From Theropithecus gelada (Eukaryota; Chordata; Mammalia; Primates; Cercopithecidae): a DNA stretch of 64,000 nucleotides. Under the pieces are notes generated by a model. It saw nothing but the letters and a program-made list of their open reading frames with translations. It had not been told where the DNA came from and did no database searches. Positions 28,746-40,035 of the stretch are shown here, in pieces. Positions within the stretch are counted from its first letter, which is position 1. Each line of letters starts with the position of its first letter. Made by a program: the position numbers and the translations under genes. The stretch spans positions 163,173,427 to 163,237,426 of the forward strand of contig NC_037673.1 of the NCBI RefSeq assembly GCF_003255815.1. Reading direction: 5' to 3'.

Positions 28746-29542
28746 TGATAGGGTGTCCTCGGAGAGGCACTGGCCAGGAAACTCGGACTATCATACCTCT
28801 GATATTAGCATTGTAATTTGCAGATTAGGCAGCTATGCTCATAGAAATAGTACCAGTGGTAATATATTTGTTCACCTGAGGCCAATGTGGCCTCTGCTCA
28901 TACTGCAATTGTATAGCCATATTTTGCTTTCCTTTCTGATTGTGGTAGCAGATGCAAATATCAATTTAAAAAAAAAAGTCATGGTGACATCAGACTTTGG
29001 GTGCTACCAAAAACACCTGTGCATCTATGACATATGAAGCCTTACATCAGTGTTAGCATTGGTTTCACTTTAAAGATTTATTATTTTTTCAAACTTACAA
29101 CTATATCTAAAATAACTAAAGGTTTGAAATGGATTTTCTGTACCTTGAGTATAGAATAAATGAGTTGATCTTTTATTATCACAAATGAAGAAAGAAAAAA
29201 AGCACAGGGGTTCACCTCAGCTAATGCTCCACAAATATACCTTCTGAGAGGAGTTGTGTTTGAAGACATGGTTGCATTTGGAGGGCTTAGTGTTCAAATT
29301 AAGACTCAAATAATCTTCTGTTACTGGTATTTACAACAGGCGTGTATCTGTCCGCATAGAGACACTGCCTTCTGTCTGGTGGCAGAAATAGGATTTATAA
29401 GATTCATTTACTCATCCGTAAGTATTTCCACACATGCTGTTATTTTCACTATATCAAAAGACAAATCTCCTCATCTTACACTCCTGTCTAGCTACTGCCC
29501 TATTTCTGTTCTCTGCTTTACAACAAAACTTTCCAAGAATGT
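28746..29542. other. No recognised feature
   Basis: It holds the rest of the 146-codon frame and a 104-codon frame (29256-29570). Neither has recognisable motifs. Confidence 0.5.
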
Positions 29543-29807
29543 TGTTCCCGACCCTAGTATCACCAGTTGATTGCTGTTTACTATTTCAGTGTAGTGCTTA
29601 GACCTACAAGGCCATGCAGCTCTTGTCCTGGAAGAAGCAAACCTTAGTGTAAATCTTGGATCTGAAGTTAACAATCGAGGCAGGCTTGAAATGGGTTGGA
29701 AGAAGGCTGAAGATAAAGTACCCAGGTGAGCTGCGTGGCCTTGTAAGTCTAAGCACTAAACTGAAATACTAAACAGCAATCAGCTCCTGACACTAGCGTC
29801 AGGAACA
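29543..29807. repeat. Long inverted repeat: 80-bp arms, 105-bp spacer
   Basis: The left arm (29543-29622) and the reverse complement of the right arm (29728-29807) align without gaps, with 70 of 80 bases identical by my count. Exact blocks include 'gattgctgttta' and 'tagtgcttaga'. The layout suggests a foldback or MITE-like DNA transposon, or an inverted duplication. An RNA copy would form a long hairpin. I see no clear target-site duplication and do not recognise the family. Confidence 0.85.
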
Positions 29808-32244
29808 CAGAAGCCAATCAAAGATTTAGCAGAAAAGAGGTGACATTACAGAGTTCCTGTGAGATAACAAACTTGCAGATATCTAAGAGTGCTATTGGAG
29901 ACCTTGAATACCTATCCATAACTTATGGACCTTATGTCTGAATCCGGTTTTGAAAAAACCCTTCTTTTTCAACAGCTATTCTTCTTTGCAGAGGTCTAAA
30001 TGAATTACTATGCAAAGGGAAAAATATATTTCGATACACTGTTTTTTATAAATTCTAAACATATATATATAATATTTTCCCCACTTAGAGTTATTAATTT
30101 TGTTTTACTGTAGTTAGAAGTCTATGCATATATTGAGCTTTAAAGAATCTTTGAAATAAATTATTGATGATCTGGAATTTTTTCACACCACAGCCAACTA
30201 GAACTATACTCCTGCAGTTTTATGGAAGTAAATTGTGTCTGTATATTATAAGTCTATTACGAGAATTGTGAGATCCTGCTATTAATAGCTGTGAATAGAA
30301 TGATTTAGCAATATGGTGGTCAGTTTTCAATGGCCCTTAGGTTATCAGATACCAATAAGATGCATTCACTTTTCCATGACACATCACACATTTGCTGAAA
30401 AGGGAGGAAAATGCAATGAACTAAGGGCCACATGCATGCAGGTGATAAATCAAGTAAATCTTATGCATTGCCTTAGACACTGGCATTGAAGTTGTGGCAT
30501 ACAGTGTTTACTGAATGCATCCCCTGGTTGTATTCAACACTTTCCAGGCACTACACAGTAATATCGGTGCAGCTTTGGATCTCTTTAGAGGTATAGAAAT
30601 AGTACCTAAGGAATGTCATAGGTAATACCTTTGATAGAGAAGATTCCCTCCCCAGGCCCTAATTTACACAACCAGCACAAACTAAAGGTTTCAAAAATCC
30701 ACAACTACTACCAATGCTTTGAGAAGCAGAGTTCCTGAAACAGATTCTGCTCCTCTGCTCTGGACTTGAGCCAGGGAACCCTGCATGTGTTGATTCCCTT
30801 GGCTGTGAGTATCATTCCACTAAGTGTCCAATTACCTGATAGGCAAACTGTGAAGTGTCCAGAGTTCTAGGAAAGCAGAAACATCAAAATGTTGTGAACA
30901 ATTTAGCTTTAAAAACAGAGTCTTGAATTTTGTAACCAAAAAGAAAATCTAGGGGACAAAATCCATTTTAATTTCAGCACATGCATAAAATTATGCATTT
31001 ATGATTTTGTATTTTGGTTCTTTTAAAAGATTACAAACGAAAGAAGAAGTACCATATTCTTTTCAGGTTTTAGGGCCTTTAAGTAAGGGTCTTTAGCTGA
31101 CTTTGTTCTTCACTGAAATGGAAGAAACCCCCCCCTCCGCCAGAAGGGCGCAAGTGGTCCATGCTGTGTGCTGGCCTAGCAGTGTCTTTGTGACCCAGAA
31201 GGTAATTAGTCTGAGTCCAAAAGGATGACTGGATTCCCCTTATCTGTGTGTGAGTTTGCAGCAAGGGAAATGTTATTAATGGTCATAAAATTATCTGATC
31301 CCTTTTTCACCCCAGCCTTAGCATTTGTCTGTCTGACCTCCTGGGGAAGTTATTCCCACAGGCTGACCAATGTGCTGGGGAGAATGAATTCATCTTTATT
31401 GGTTTGAAATTTATTACCCGTTAATTTCCTTGATCAAAGGGAATAAAAGATCAAAGAAAGGGTAGCCCATTACATGAAGATACAAATCATTATTACTTCT
31501 TTAATATTTTTGACATTAACATTAATCACTATGAATTATGGTAGTGTTCCTTTCAATGTAATATGCAACTTCAAACACATTTCATTTTAACACCACCTTA
31601 TTGCTCGCCACGTTATTTAAGCAAGTTTTCTTTTAGCACAGTTTTTTCCTCATTTGCAACCAAAAGGAGGGGGAAGTAGCATCACGTTCGTATCTCTGGA
31701 GGTTGTGATCACACAGCTGTGTACCTGTATCTCCTTCTGCAGCAAAATACTTAATATTTAATAGACGTGACTGAACTGTGTTCTTTCTTCAATAAACTAC
31801 ATTGACTTGAAAGGTATATAAATATTCAGGATGTGTGGAATCAAAGACAAATTTGATATTTTTGGGGGAAACTTAGAACCATGAGTTATAATATGATTGT
31901 GTACCTGATTCAAACATGTGTGGGAAAAGGTAGAGAGATGCCTTTGATGTGTCTATAAAGACGTACATTTCCTAGCCAAATGACTGTTTTCCAAGACAGT
32001 TTTGAGGGGTTTTTTTAGAGCTAAGTATGAAAAGATTCAGTTATAGAAATACTTTTTGGAAGATGGTTGGAAGCAATTTGTTATCCTTTCTACTTATATC
32101 TCTGGTTATTTACAACAAATAGGATTTTTTTTTTTCGGTAGGTCAATTGTTCAGTCAGATTCATCCTTATTTTTGAATATTAGCCTATATGGTCAGGTAT
32201 GACCTCGTAACAAAATAGATGATTGAAAGCTAAAGAGATTTTAG
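29808..32244. other. No recognised feature
   Basis: About 2.4 kb with no named repeat. It includes a short C run at about 31128 and a small (AT)n at about 30060. Confidence 0.5.
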
Positions 32245-32370
32245 GGATTATCTTGTTTACCTCACTTTCCACATGGGATGCTTAGACCCAGCAGGGATAA
32301 AGGACTTGTCCAAGGACTTCCAGTTGGCCAGTGACACCGCAGTCTGTGGAAAGATACATTCCTGACTTCT
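32245..32370 (-). repeat. MIR fragment
   Basis: 'cactttccacatgggatgct' and 'aggacttgtccaaggacttc' correspond to the reverse MIR core ('cttgcccaaggtcacac'). It is diverged. Confidence 0.55.
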
Positions 32371-33066
32371 AATTTATTGATCTCCAAAATAAATTTGTTC
32401 TGTGGCTAAATTACTTCTATGTCATGCTGATTACTATTTGTAAAATAATTGAAATTACCTGTTCATTTGCTTAACCTTAAAACAAAAGGTCTTTATCCAA
32501 TGTCTAGTTTAGCTCAACAATAGTTTATGAAGCACCTACCGTGTGATAAGCCCTATGACAGGTGCTGGAAGTAACAAAATGATTGAAAAGACGGCTTTTT
32601 ATTTCAAAGTTTTGTAAGGTAGACAGACTTGCATAAAGATAAAATTATAGTATAAAGTGTAAATGCTAAAATCAACATGCAATTTGCAGATACAGTCAAA
32701 GAAAGGAATGTTTATTTCTGTCGGGGAAAGACCAAAAACTGTTTCAAGGAGAAGGTAATTTATATCTGTGTGGGGTGTTGAAGAGAAAATAGATGTTTCA
32801 TTGGCAAGAAAGAGCATTTAAGGTGAAAACATATAATTGGGTGCGCAAATATCCAGAGATGTGAAAAAGTGCATCACGTTTGGGATACCTAATTGTGTGG
32901 GAGACCTGGGAATGATGGGGCCAAGTGTTGAAAGACAGAACTGAAGAGGAAAGTGGTGGACAAATTTTACATAGTCTAGCTAAAGATATTGGCAGAGGGA
33001 AGGCAGTGAAGGGTTTATGCAGATATAAAGCATTATCTGATTTGTGTTTTGGAAATGCTGCTCTAA

Positions 33067-33352
33067 GCTGAGCGTGGTGGCTCATGCCTGTAATCCCAGC
33101 ACTTTGGGAGGCCAAGGCATGATCTGAGGCAGGCGGATCATGAGGTCAAGAGATCGAGACCATCCTGGCCAACATGGTGAAACCTCGTCTCTACTAAAAA
33201 TACAAAAATTAGCTGGGTATGGTGGTGTACGCCTGTAGTCCCAGCTACTCGGAAGGCTGAGGCAGGAGAATCTCTTGAACCCTGGAGGTAGAAGTTGCAG
33301 TGAGCCGAGACTGCACTCCAGTCTGGTGGCAGAGCGAGACTCTATCTCAAAT
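33067..33352 (+). mobile_element. AluS/Y-type element with a 12-bp internal insertion
   Basis: Both arms are present from 'gctgagcgtggtggctcatg' to 'agcgagactctatctcaaat'. After 'aggccaaggc' there is an extra 'atgatctgaggc', giving a local near-duplication of the 'gaggc' context. The right arm lacks part of the usual 'atcgcgccactgcactcc' segment. The tail runs straight into the GAAA/GACA tract. Confidence 0.9.
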
Positions 33353-33425
33353 AAAAAAGAAAGAGAGAAAGAAAGAAAGACAGACAGAAAGAAAGACAGA
33401 CAGACAGAAAGACAGACAGACAGAC

Positions 33426-33476
<51 letters not shown>

Positions 33477-33516
33477 GAAAGAAAGAAAGAGAAAGAAAGA
33501 AAGAGAGAAAGACAGA
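33353..33516. repeat. (GAAA)n/(GACA)n microsatellite
   Basis: This is an expansion of the Alu tail. The first half mixes GAAA and GACA units, and the second half (33426-33512) is an unbroken 87-base purine run. Repeat reading frames of 80-177 codons on both strands (Lys-Glu-Arg or Ser-Phe-Leu rich) are artefacts of the tract. Confidence 0.97.
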
Positions 33517-34624
33517 CTGTTGAAGAGGGTTCATTAGAAAAGGCAGGCATGAGACTGGCAGGCAGAAGACATAGACTATCTCATCGGCCCAGTCAAGAGT
33601 GGCAAGTGCCTGCACTGTGACTAAGTAAGATGGTCTGTTAGAGAGAATTTGGCAGATTGAGGAGCTATTTAGGAGAGGAACAAAGAAAAAAGACTGTCAG
33701 GGAGATTGAAGTATCAAGTATGATGACTTCAGGGTCTTGACTTATATGAATGGTGTGAAGATGAAAAGTGACTTTGGAGAGGAAAAAAATGGTAAGAACA
33801 CAATGTGATCAGTTTTTAAAATGTTAAGTTTAGGTTACAGCATGCATCTATGTGGTCACTGTGTCCAAAAATCAATGAAATATGCAGCTCCAGTGTTCAG
33901 ATGAGAAATATGGGTTGGCAATCTAGGTTAAGAACCCATCAGGGTGTACAGTGTTGTTTAAGACCATGAGAGATTGTGGCCATCTGAGATCACATAGAGA
34001 GTTAGCAGAAGAAAATGACACAGGTGGATCACTGAGTAACACCAATATGTCTTAGGCACATAAAGGAAGAGCCACTGGTGTAGAAGCCTACTAAGGAATG
34101 GAGAAACAGTGGGGTTCGTATTTCAGAGGACAAGAGTGTAATGTTTCAACAGGTGGTCACTAGACTCAGAAGCCTCAAGCCACAGTAAGATGAGTTCTGA
34201 AAAGTATCCATTTGGTTTCTCTATTAGTAAAATATAAGTGACTTCAACAGGAGCAGTTTTCGGAATGCTTGTGCAGACACTTACTGCAGCAGCAAAAGAG
34301 AAGGTAGGCAAAACCAAGTATGGACAACTCTTCCATCTTAAAGAGATGGTGTCCAGAGAAAATGGAGGGAGCAAGGAATAGGTTTGAGGAGGGAGTGTAG
34401 ATTTGAGCACTTTCAGAGGCTGACGGGGAAGAGGACACTAGAATGGAGAGACTGGACCTAGAGATGAGGGGGCATAATTAAAGGATAAAGTTCTGGGATG
34501 AAATGTGATCAACAGCACAGATGCAAGGCTGCATTTGACAAGGAAGAGGAAGCGAAGGATACCATGGGTATGGACCTGTTTGGTGGGGAAGAAGGGAGAT
34601 GGGATTTCCTCCAAAACTGTATTA

Positions 34625-34840
34625 TTCTGAATCTAAATTCTGGACTTATTAGCTATCTATGTGTACTGGGACAAGTTTTATTATCTCTCTGTTCTTCAGT
34701 TTCCTTATCTGTAAAATCATGACATTAATCACCTAAACACCATTATTAAACCATATAAATTAAATGAGATGGTGCCTGTAAAACACTCCATTTAGTACCT
34801 AGTACATTCTAAGTGTTCATAAATGGTGGCTGTCAGTAAG
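34625..34840 (+). repeat. MIR
   Basis: 'ttcttcagtttccttatctg', 'taaaatcatgacattaatca', 'taaattaaatgagatggtgc' and 'cctagtacattctaagtgtt' follow the MIR core to the 3' end. Confidence 0.8.
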
Positions 34841-36101
34841 GGCTGGCTGAAAGGCCCTTCCATTCCTATCCTCTACCTGATTTTAAAATTCTCTTCTGCA
34901 GGTGCAGCTCCTCTCCATTCCCTCTTCTCTCTCCTTCACCTCGCAGCCCTGCCCTGGCACCTTCCTCACCTAGTCCTGTGATGGTTATTTAGAGTTGAGC
35001 ATCAATTTCTTATGAATGGCATCTTGTTCTCCCATGCTTATCTGTACATAGTTTGAAGGAAAAGCACAGCTAGTCTGTCATTATCAAGCTGTCACTTTTT
35101 ATCCAGTTTATTCACTCAACTGGTTTGCATTAAGCAACTCTAGGGGAGGCAGAGGATATGTTCCAGTGCTAAGATGGGCTTGCCCATGCTTGGGAAGCAT
35201 GCAGAGTGCTGCATTCGGAAGCAAACCAATGGGTTATTCACTCAAACACTGAGCTCTGAACATAGGGAGTCCAATCTGCACTTTGCAGGATTGAGGGTTG
35301 CTTGCTTCTTCATTTGTACCTGAGGAGAATTAGTAATGTCAGAGGGAAGAGTGGAGAGAGTAAAACATACTCATTTTCTCTGATTAGTTTCTCCTTGAGA
35401 GATAGATCAATTGCCTTCTACACGAGCCTCCACTATGTTTCTTAGTTCCAGTCAAAAATTTGTCAAGATTCCTGAAAACATACTGATACAGCCACTTACT
35501 GTCTTGCTTTCAAGTACACAGAGCAAGAAGTTAACAAATTAAGACTCACTGGAAAAAAAAGGTACTGAGGTTACCTTCCAAATCACAGTCATGTGGAAAA
35601 TAACTCAGTGTGGACGTCTTTCACCTCTCCTCCTGCCCATACCTACTCACACAAACACTCTCAGAGACATAACGGGATTTTTTTCCCCCAAATATTTCGT
35701 TTATTTCCATGTTGAAACAAAAAACCTGTGATTTATTAGTCCATTTAAAACCCATTAAAGATCTACTTGCTTTGATTAAATGGCACCATTTTAAAGGTTA
35801 ATCAGTGTCATTTTTTATATTTAAAACTTAAAGGTACAGTGCTTTTTACTTACTGAAAATTACCATCCAAAAATGGAATGGGAACAGTCACTGAAATGCA
35901 TGCCTACTTAAAATGTGGAATAAATACATTGTGAATCATTTATTGGTCAGGTTCTATGGGTTAGTACACTACTAATAAAACACATTTTCTCACTACCAGC
36001 AACCACAAGGTCAGTGTGAGTGTCCACACTTACAGTTTTCTCCATGCATCTCTCTACTAAGCAGGCTGAAGTATGCTCAGTCTCTCTGTCCTTTGATTTC
36101 T
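34841..36101. other. No recognised feature
   Basis: It begins with a pyrimidine-rich stretch (34890-34980). No repeat or exon named. Confidence 0.5.
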
Positions 36102-36442
36102 TTTTTTAAAATTTATTTATTATACTTTAAGCTCTGGGATACATGTGGAGAACATGCAGGTTTGTTACATAGGTATCCATGTGCCATGGCAGTTTGCTGC
36201 ACCCATCAATCCATCATCTAGGTTTTAAGACCTGTATGCGTTAGATATTTGTCCTGATGCTCTCCCTTCCTTAGCCTCCCACCCCCCGACAGGCCCCGGT
36301 GTGTGATATTCCCCTCCCTGTGTCCATGTGTTCTCCTTGTTCAACTCCCACTTAGGAGTGAGAACATGCACTGTTTGTTTTTCTGTTCCTGTGTTAGTTT
36401 GCTGAGTATGATGGCTTCCAGCTTCATCCATGTCCCTGCAAA
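36102..36442 (-). mobile_element. 5'-truncated primate L1 (L1P-type) 3' UTR
   Basis: The reversed L1 3' end starts with the T-rich tail, then 'attatactttaagctctggg', 'aacatgcaggtttgttacat', 'ggccccggtgtgtgatattc' and 'gaacatgcactgtttgtttt'. A perfect 15-bp target-site duplication 'tgtcctttgatttct' flanks it (36087-36101 and 36443-36457). The insertion is only about 340 bp, a typical truncated L1. Confidence 0.95.
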
Positions 36443-36457
36443 TGTCCTTTGATTTCT

Positions 36458-39004
36458 AACAAACTATCAGTGGACCTCTTAGCACCAAAGTGGAAAGCTG
36501 ATTTAAACTAATGGAGAAATACTTTGTTTTTATTTATGTATGCTTTATTATCACTTGTGGTTTCTCTTTTGTACTTTCTTAATTTCATATTACATTTAAT
36601 ATCTGAATATTCTTCTTACAAGCAATATTGAAAAACCACAGATGAAGCTAAAGTTATCTCTGACCTTCATCCCTTATCTGGATTCCTTCCCAGCTTTTCT
36701 ACACCGCTTGGTATCCATGTAACCATTTTGTTTTTAACAGAAAAGCAAGGCAATCATCTGTACCTTGCATTATTCAACCTCTGGTATGTCCTACAGATGG
36801 TTGATTTTGCCTTCTTAATTTATAATGTGAGAATTACAAAGAAAGTTCTAAATTGGTCTTGGAACTATGGAAAGGAAGACTTTTTATATGTAAATCAATT
36901 ATAAGCAGGTATTAGAAGATAAATCTTGTAACTATTTGAGTCAGCTTCTTGGTTTTATTAGGTGACAAGAGAGAGGCTAGTTGATGCTTTCTCTTGAGAT
37001 TTCAAAAACCTCCTATCCTGAGATTCTTTTGAAGAGAACCTTTGCCCGTTTGTCTTGATAGAGTAGGGTTTTCAGGCTGGTGCCTATTATCATAGTAAGT
37101 CTTTAATTGTGAGAACCAGTTGTGTGGTGGTTGTGTGGTGATGTTTCTTGTAGGATTGCCTTGTTTTTGCTTTTCAGAGAACTACTGCATCAGAGAACAA
37201 GTGCCCCTTTTGAAATGATTTACACACACTGATGTTGGGTAACTTATCTGTGTTTCATCACTAGAGAGAGACAGCAGAAAGACACTATAGAAAACAAAAC
37301 AAAACAAAAAAACAACAACAACAAAAAAAAACAACACTGTACCCAGCTTGCTCTTTTTGTGCAAAACATATTGAAGAAGTAATGCCACTCTGATATTGCT
37401 GTGCTCAGTGGCTTTGCCAGAGATAGAAGAATTCAATAAGAAATTTTCAAAAAAAATCTAGATGAATTTAATCTGTACTCATGAATAATTATTTGGCTAT
37501 GATTCCCCTGTTTACCAAGTAATTATGGTTTTAAAATCTGTTTGGGTTAGCATTTAGCATTTCTCCATCCAAGGGAATCATAACATTGATGGAATATCTA
37601 TCAGTCCATTCTTATGAGCTAAAGTAATTTAAAAAATTCTTTATTATTCTCTGTATGATAGTAACCTACAATAAATTTGGAATGAGTTGTTCAAATATTG
37701 ACTATCAAAGCAGTGTCCTTCTGCTTCTCTGAATAAAGGAGGGGAAAAAATTTGAAGGGTTTTAGTTATAAGGTTTTAATGAAACTCATGATTTCAGAGT
37801 CACCATACTTTGGAAGAGAAATGTGTAAGAGATTTGGTCACACCGCAGAAACACACAACTAACCACAAAATTATATGCAGTGTGATGTCAATATTAAGGA
37901 AACACACAGAAATAAATTCAGAATCTGAACTGGAGAAGAATAAAACTTTATGGATGTAATACTATATGTTATAATTTAGTATTATTTTGTTCTGATTTCA
38001 TTAAGTCAGGAAATGCACCCTTTCAAAAATGTGCCACATCTCATTACTCTACACAATGAACAACCATTAAAAATTATTGCTGCTAAATAAAATGCCTGTT
38101 TGTGTTACCTTTTATCTTGAGTTACTTTCTAAATTACATATAATTCCATAAGAAAAATTTAAAATAAATCCTCCCAAGAAAATTGAGGCATTGGACCAGA
38201 AGATGTCTGAGGTCTTTAATAATTATAAGATAGCTATTATTCCAGTAAAGATACTTTGATTTGTTTTCCTTTGAAAATGTCATTGCAGGTATTTAAAATT
38301 TGCAAGTGGGGATGGCGAAATAGGGAAAGGGGTTCTCAGCAGGTACTGGGAGAATAGTGTACTTTTTGTGTTGTTTAAGAACCACAATGTTGAAACTACA
38401 TAATTGCGTAGTAACTGTTGACCTTGTAATTACACTGTAAGTACCTGTAGTGACAAGATAAATGCATGGTTATTTCAGTCTTTTAAGCTATAGGGCTATC
38501 ATGCGACCCTAACAATGTAAGCTACATAGTAATTTATTTGTAGAGTAAATAGTGCTTACTCACAAGTTATACCTACACATGTGCTTTCTGTGCTACACAG
38601 ATCCATAGAAACATGGCAAATCAGTGCCCTCTAGGCACTTTTATTGAAATGACACACGAGTCACATGTATGTATCCCACTCGGATTATTTAAGTTATTTG
38701 TGGAGCATTCAGAGTTTTTATGACTACTTTTTGTCCTAAAATTTACTGTTTTTAAAAGAAATAGAATTACAAGTGACTTATTTTTACCGGTAATTTCTTT
38801 TTGTTACAATAGTATTAATATGTAATCATATGATTTGTTAACTGAGAGTCCTCTTGTCTTTAAACCACTTTTAAAAGAACATCAAACTATATTTATTTTA
38901 ACAAGTTGTTAAGTAAAAATCTTTGAGTTTTCAGTGAGAAGAAAACAGTTGTCGTGAATGATTTTTTGAAACAAAAATGTTTTTATAATGTAAACAGTAA
39001 TGGT
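36458..39004. other. No gene; A-rich low-complexity run
   Basis: About 2.5 kb of AT-rich DNA. The only structure is the (CAAAA)/(CAA) run at about 37290-37338, which yields a Phe/Val-rich frame on the minus strand. Confidence 0.5.
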
Positions 39005-39065
39005 AGTTATTAACATTTATTGAATGCTTGTTAAGCCCTAGGACACTGTGTTAATTAGCCCTAAT
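39005..39065 (-). repeat. MIR fragment
   Basis: 'taacatttattgaatgcttg' and 'taagccctaggacactgtgt' match the reverse MIR 3' end ('tgagcgcttactatgtgccaggcactgtg'). Confidence 0.55.
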
Positions 39066-39159
39066 TTAGCAAGGTTGCTAAAATTTGGATTTCAATATCC
39101 TGAATGTGTTAGTGACAATTTGATGTTAACTAAGAAGCTGGTTGGTGAATTCTTTTTCA

Positions 39160-40035
39160 GTCATTTGTTCATTCAATATATATATATATATTTTCAGTCT
39201 CTGTTGTACCAGATACTGTGCTAGGTAGTCCTTAGGGACTAGTCATCTTTCTAATGCAAGAAAAGATTGAGCAACTGACTTCAATCTATTCTGTCAAAAT
39301 CACAGTAAGCATGAGAGGTAATAAGAATCAATTAAAGTTACCCAGTAATGAGGTCAAAGGTAGAGTTGTGATGTAGGATGAGTGTTCCAGGCTGAATAGA
39401 CAGCTGGTTCAAATGCCAAATACAAAGATTGGGAGATTTAAAACCACCACCCTGGCTAGTACTTAGAGTTTGAGCTTGTAGAGAGAAGGGTCTAGAACAG
39501 GGATTCCCAACCCCTGGACTGCGGACTGGTGTTGGTCCGTGGCCTGTTAGGAACAGGGCTGCATGGCAGCAGGTAAGCGGCAGGTGAGCTAGCATTACCA
39601 CTTAAGCTCCACGTCCTGTCAGGTCAGCAGAGGCATTACATTCTCACAAGAACTGTGGACCCTATGGTGAACTGGCACGTAAGGGATCTAGGTTGCATGC
39701 TCCTTATGAGAATCTAAGTAATGCCTCATGATCCGAGGTGGAACAGTTTCATTCTCAAACCTTTCCCAACCTCAGTCTGTGAAAAAAATTTTCTCCCATG
39801 AAACTGATCCCTGGTGCCAAAAAGTTGGGGACCACTGGTCTAAAAGACAGACAGTATGCCTTGAACAACCTCATGGTAGGAGTTTGGATTTCATCCTGAG
39901 ATCAATGAAGAATAATTGAAGAGCTTAAGCATAAGATTGAGATGTTAGATTGTGGACAATGAATGAGAGCGAGGCAGGACTGACCCTAGAGACATATTAT
40001 TGATGTCATTATAGGAATCCAGCAGAGACAGGGTA
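39160..40035 (+). repeat. Old mammalian interspersed repeat, family not named (copy 5 of 6), split by MER1
   Basis: The left part has 'gttgtaccagatactgtgct' and 'gatgagtgttccaggctgaa'. After the MER1 insertion it resumes with 'ggtaggagtttggatttcat' and 'cattataggaatccagcaga', which follow the family order. A short (AT)n lies at about 39176-39190. Confidence 0.5.
39498..39837 (+). mobile_element. MER1-type nonautonomous hAT-Charlie transposon, full length
   Basis: The element begins 'cagggattcccaacccctgg', includes 'ggcctgttaggaacagggct', 'ggatctaggttgcatgctcc' and 'ggtggaacagtttcattctc', and ends 'aaagttggggaccactg'. Its length of 340 bp is close to the full-length MER1B that I recall. The flanking 8-bp duplications 'gtctagaa' (39490-39497) and 'gtctaaaa' (39838-39845) differ by one base, and 8 bp is the hAT target-site size. 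It was mobilised in trans by a Charlie transposase and codes for nothing itself. Confidence 0.9.

Larger units (their letters stand above)
32510..34615 (+). repeat. Old mammalian interspersed repeat, family not named (copy 4 of 6), longest copy
   Basis: The longest copy, about 1.6 kb without the inserted Alu and its tail. It opens with 'gaagcacctaccgtgtgata' and 'gacaggtgctggaagtaaca', continues with 'gggccaagtgttgaaagaca' and 'ggcagtgaagggtttatgca', and after the Alu resumes with 'gaagtatcaagtatgatgac', 'gagccactggtgtagaagcc' and 'agtatggacaactcttccat'. No reading frame is preserved. Confidence 0.65.

Noticed and set aside
31120..31140. Possible G-quadruplex or promoter at a C/G-rich run
   Set aside because: It is one short C run with no repeated G tracts, CpG island or start-site context.
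33360..33430. Regularly spaced short repeats suggesting a CRISPR-like array
   Set aside because: The units are 4-bp GACA/GAAA microsatellite repeats without spacers, in a primate genome.
33082..33620. Reading frames of 82-177 codons on both strands
   Set aside because: They consist of Alu sequence and the GAAA/GACA tract, which is open in several frames. The Lys-Glu-Arg and Ser-Phe-Leu runs are repeat artefacts.
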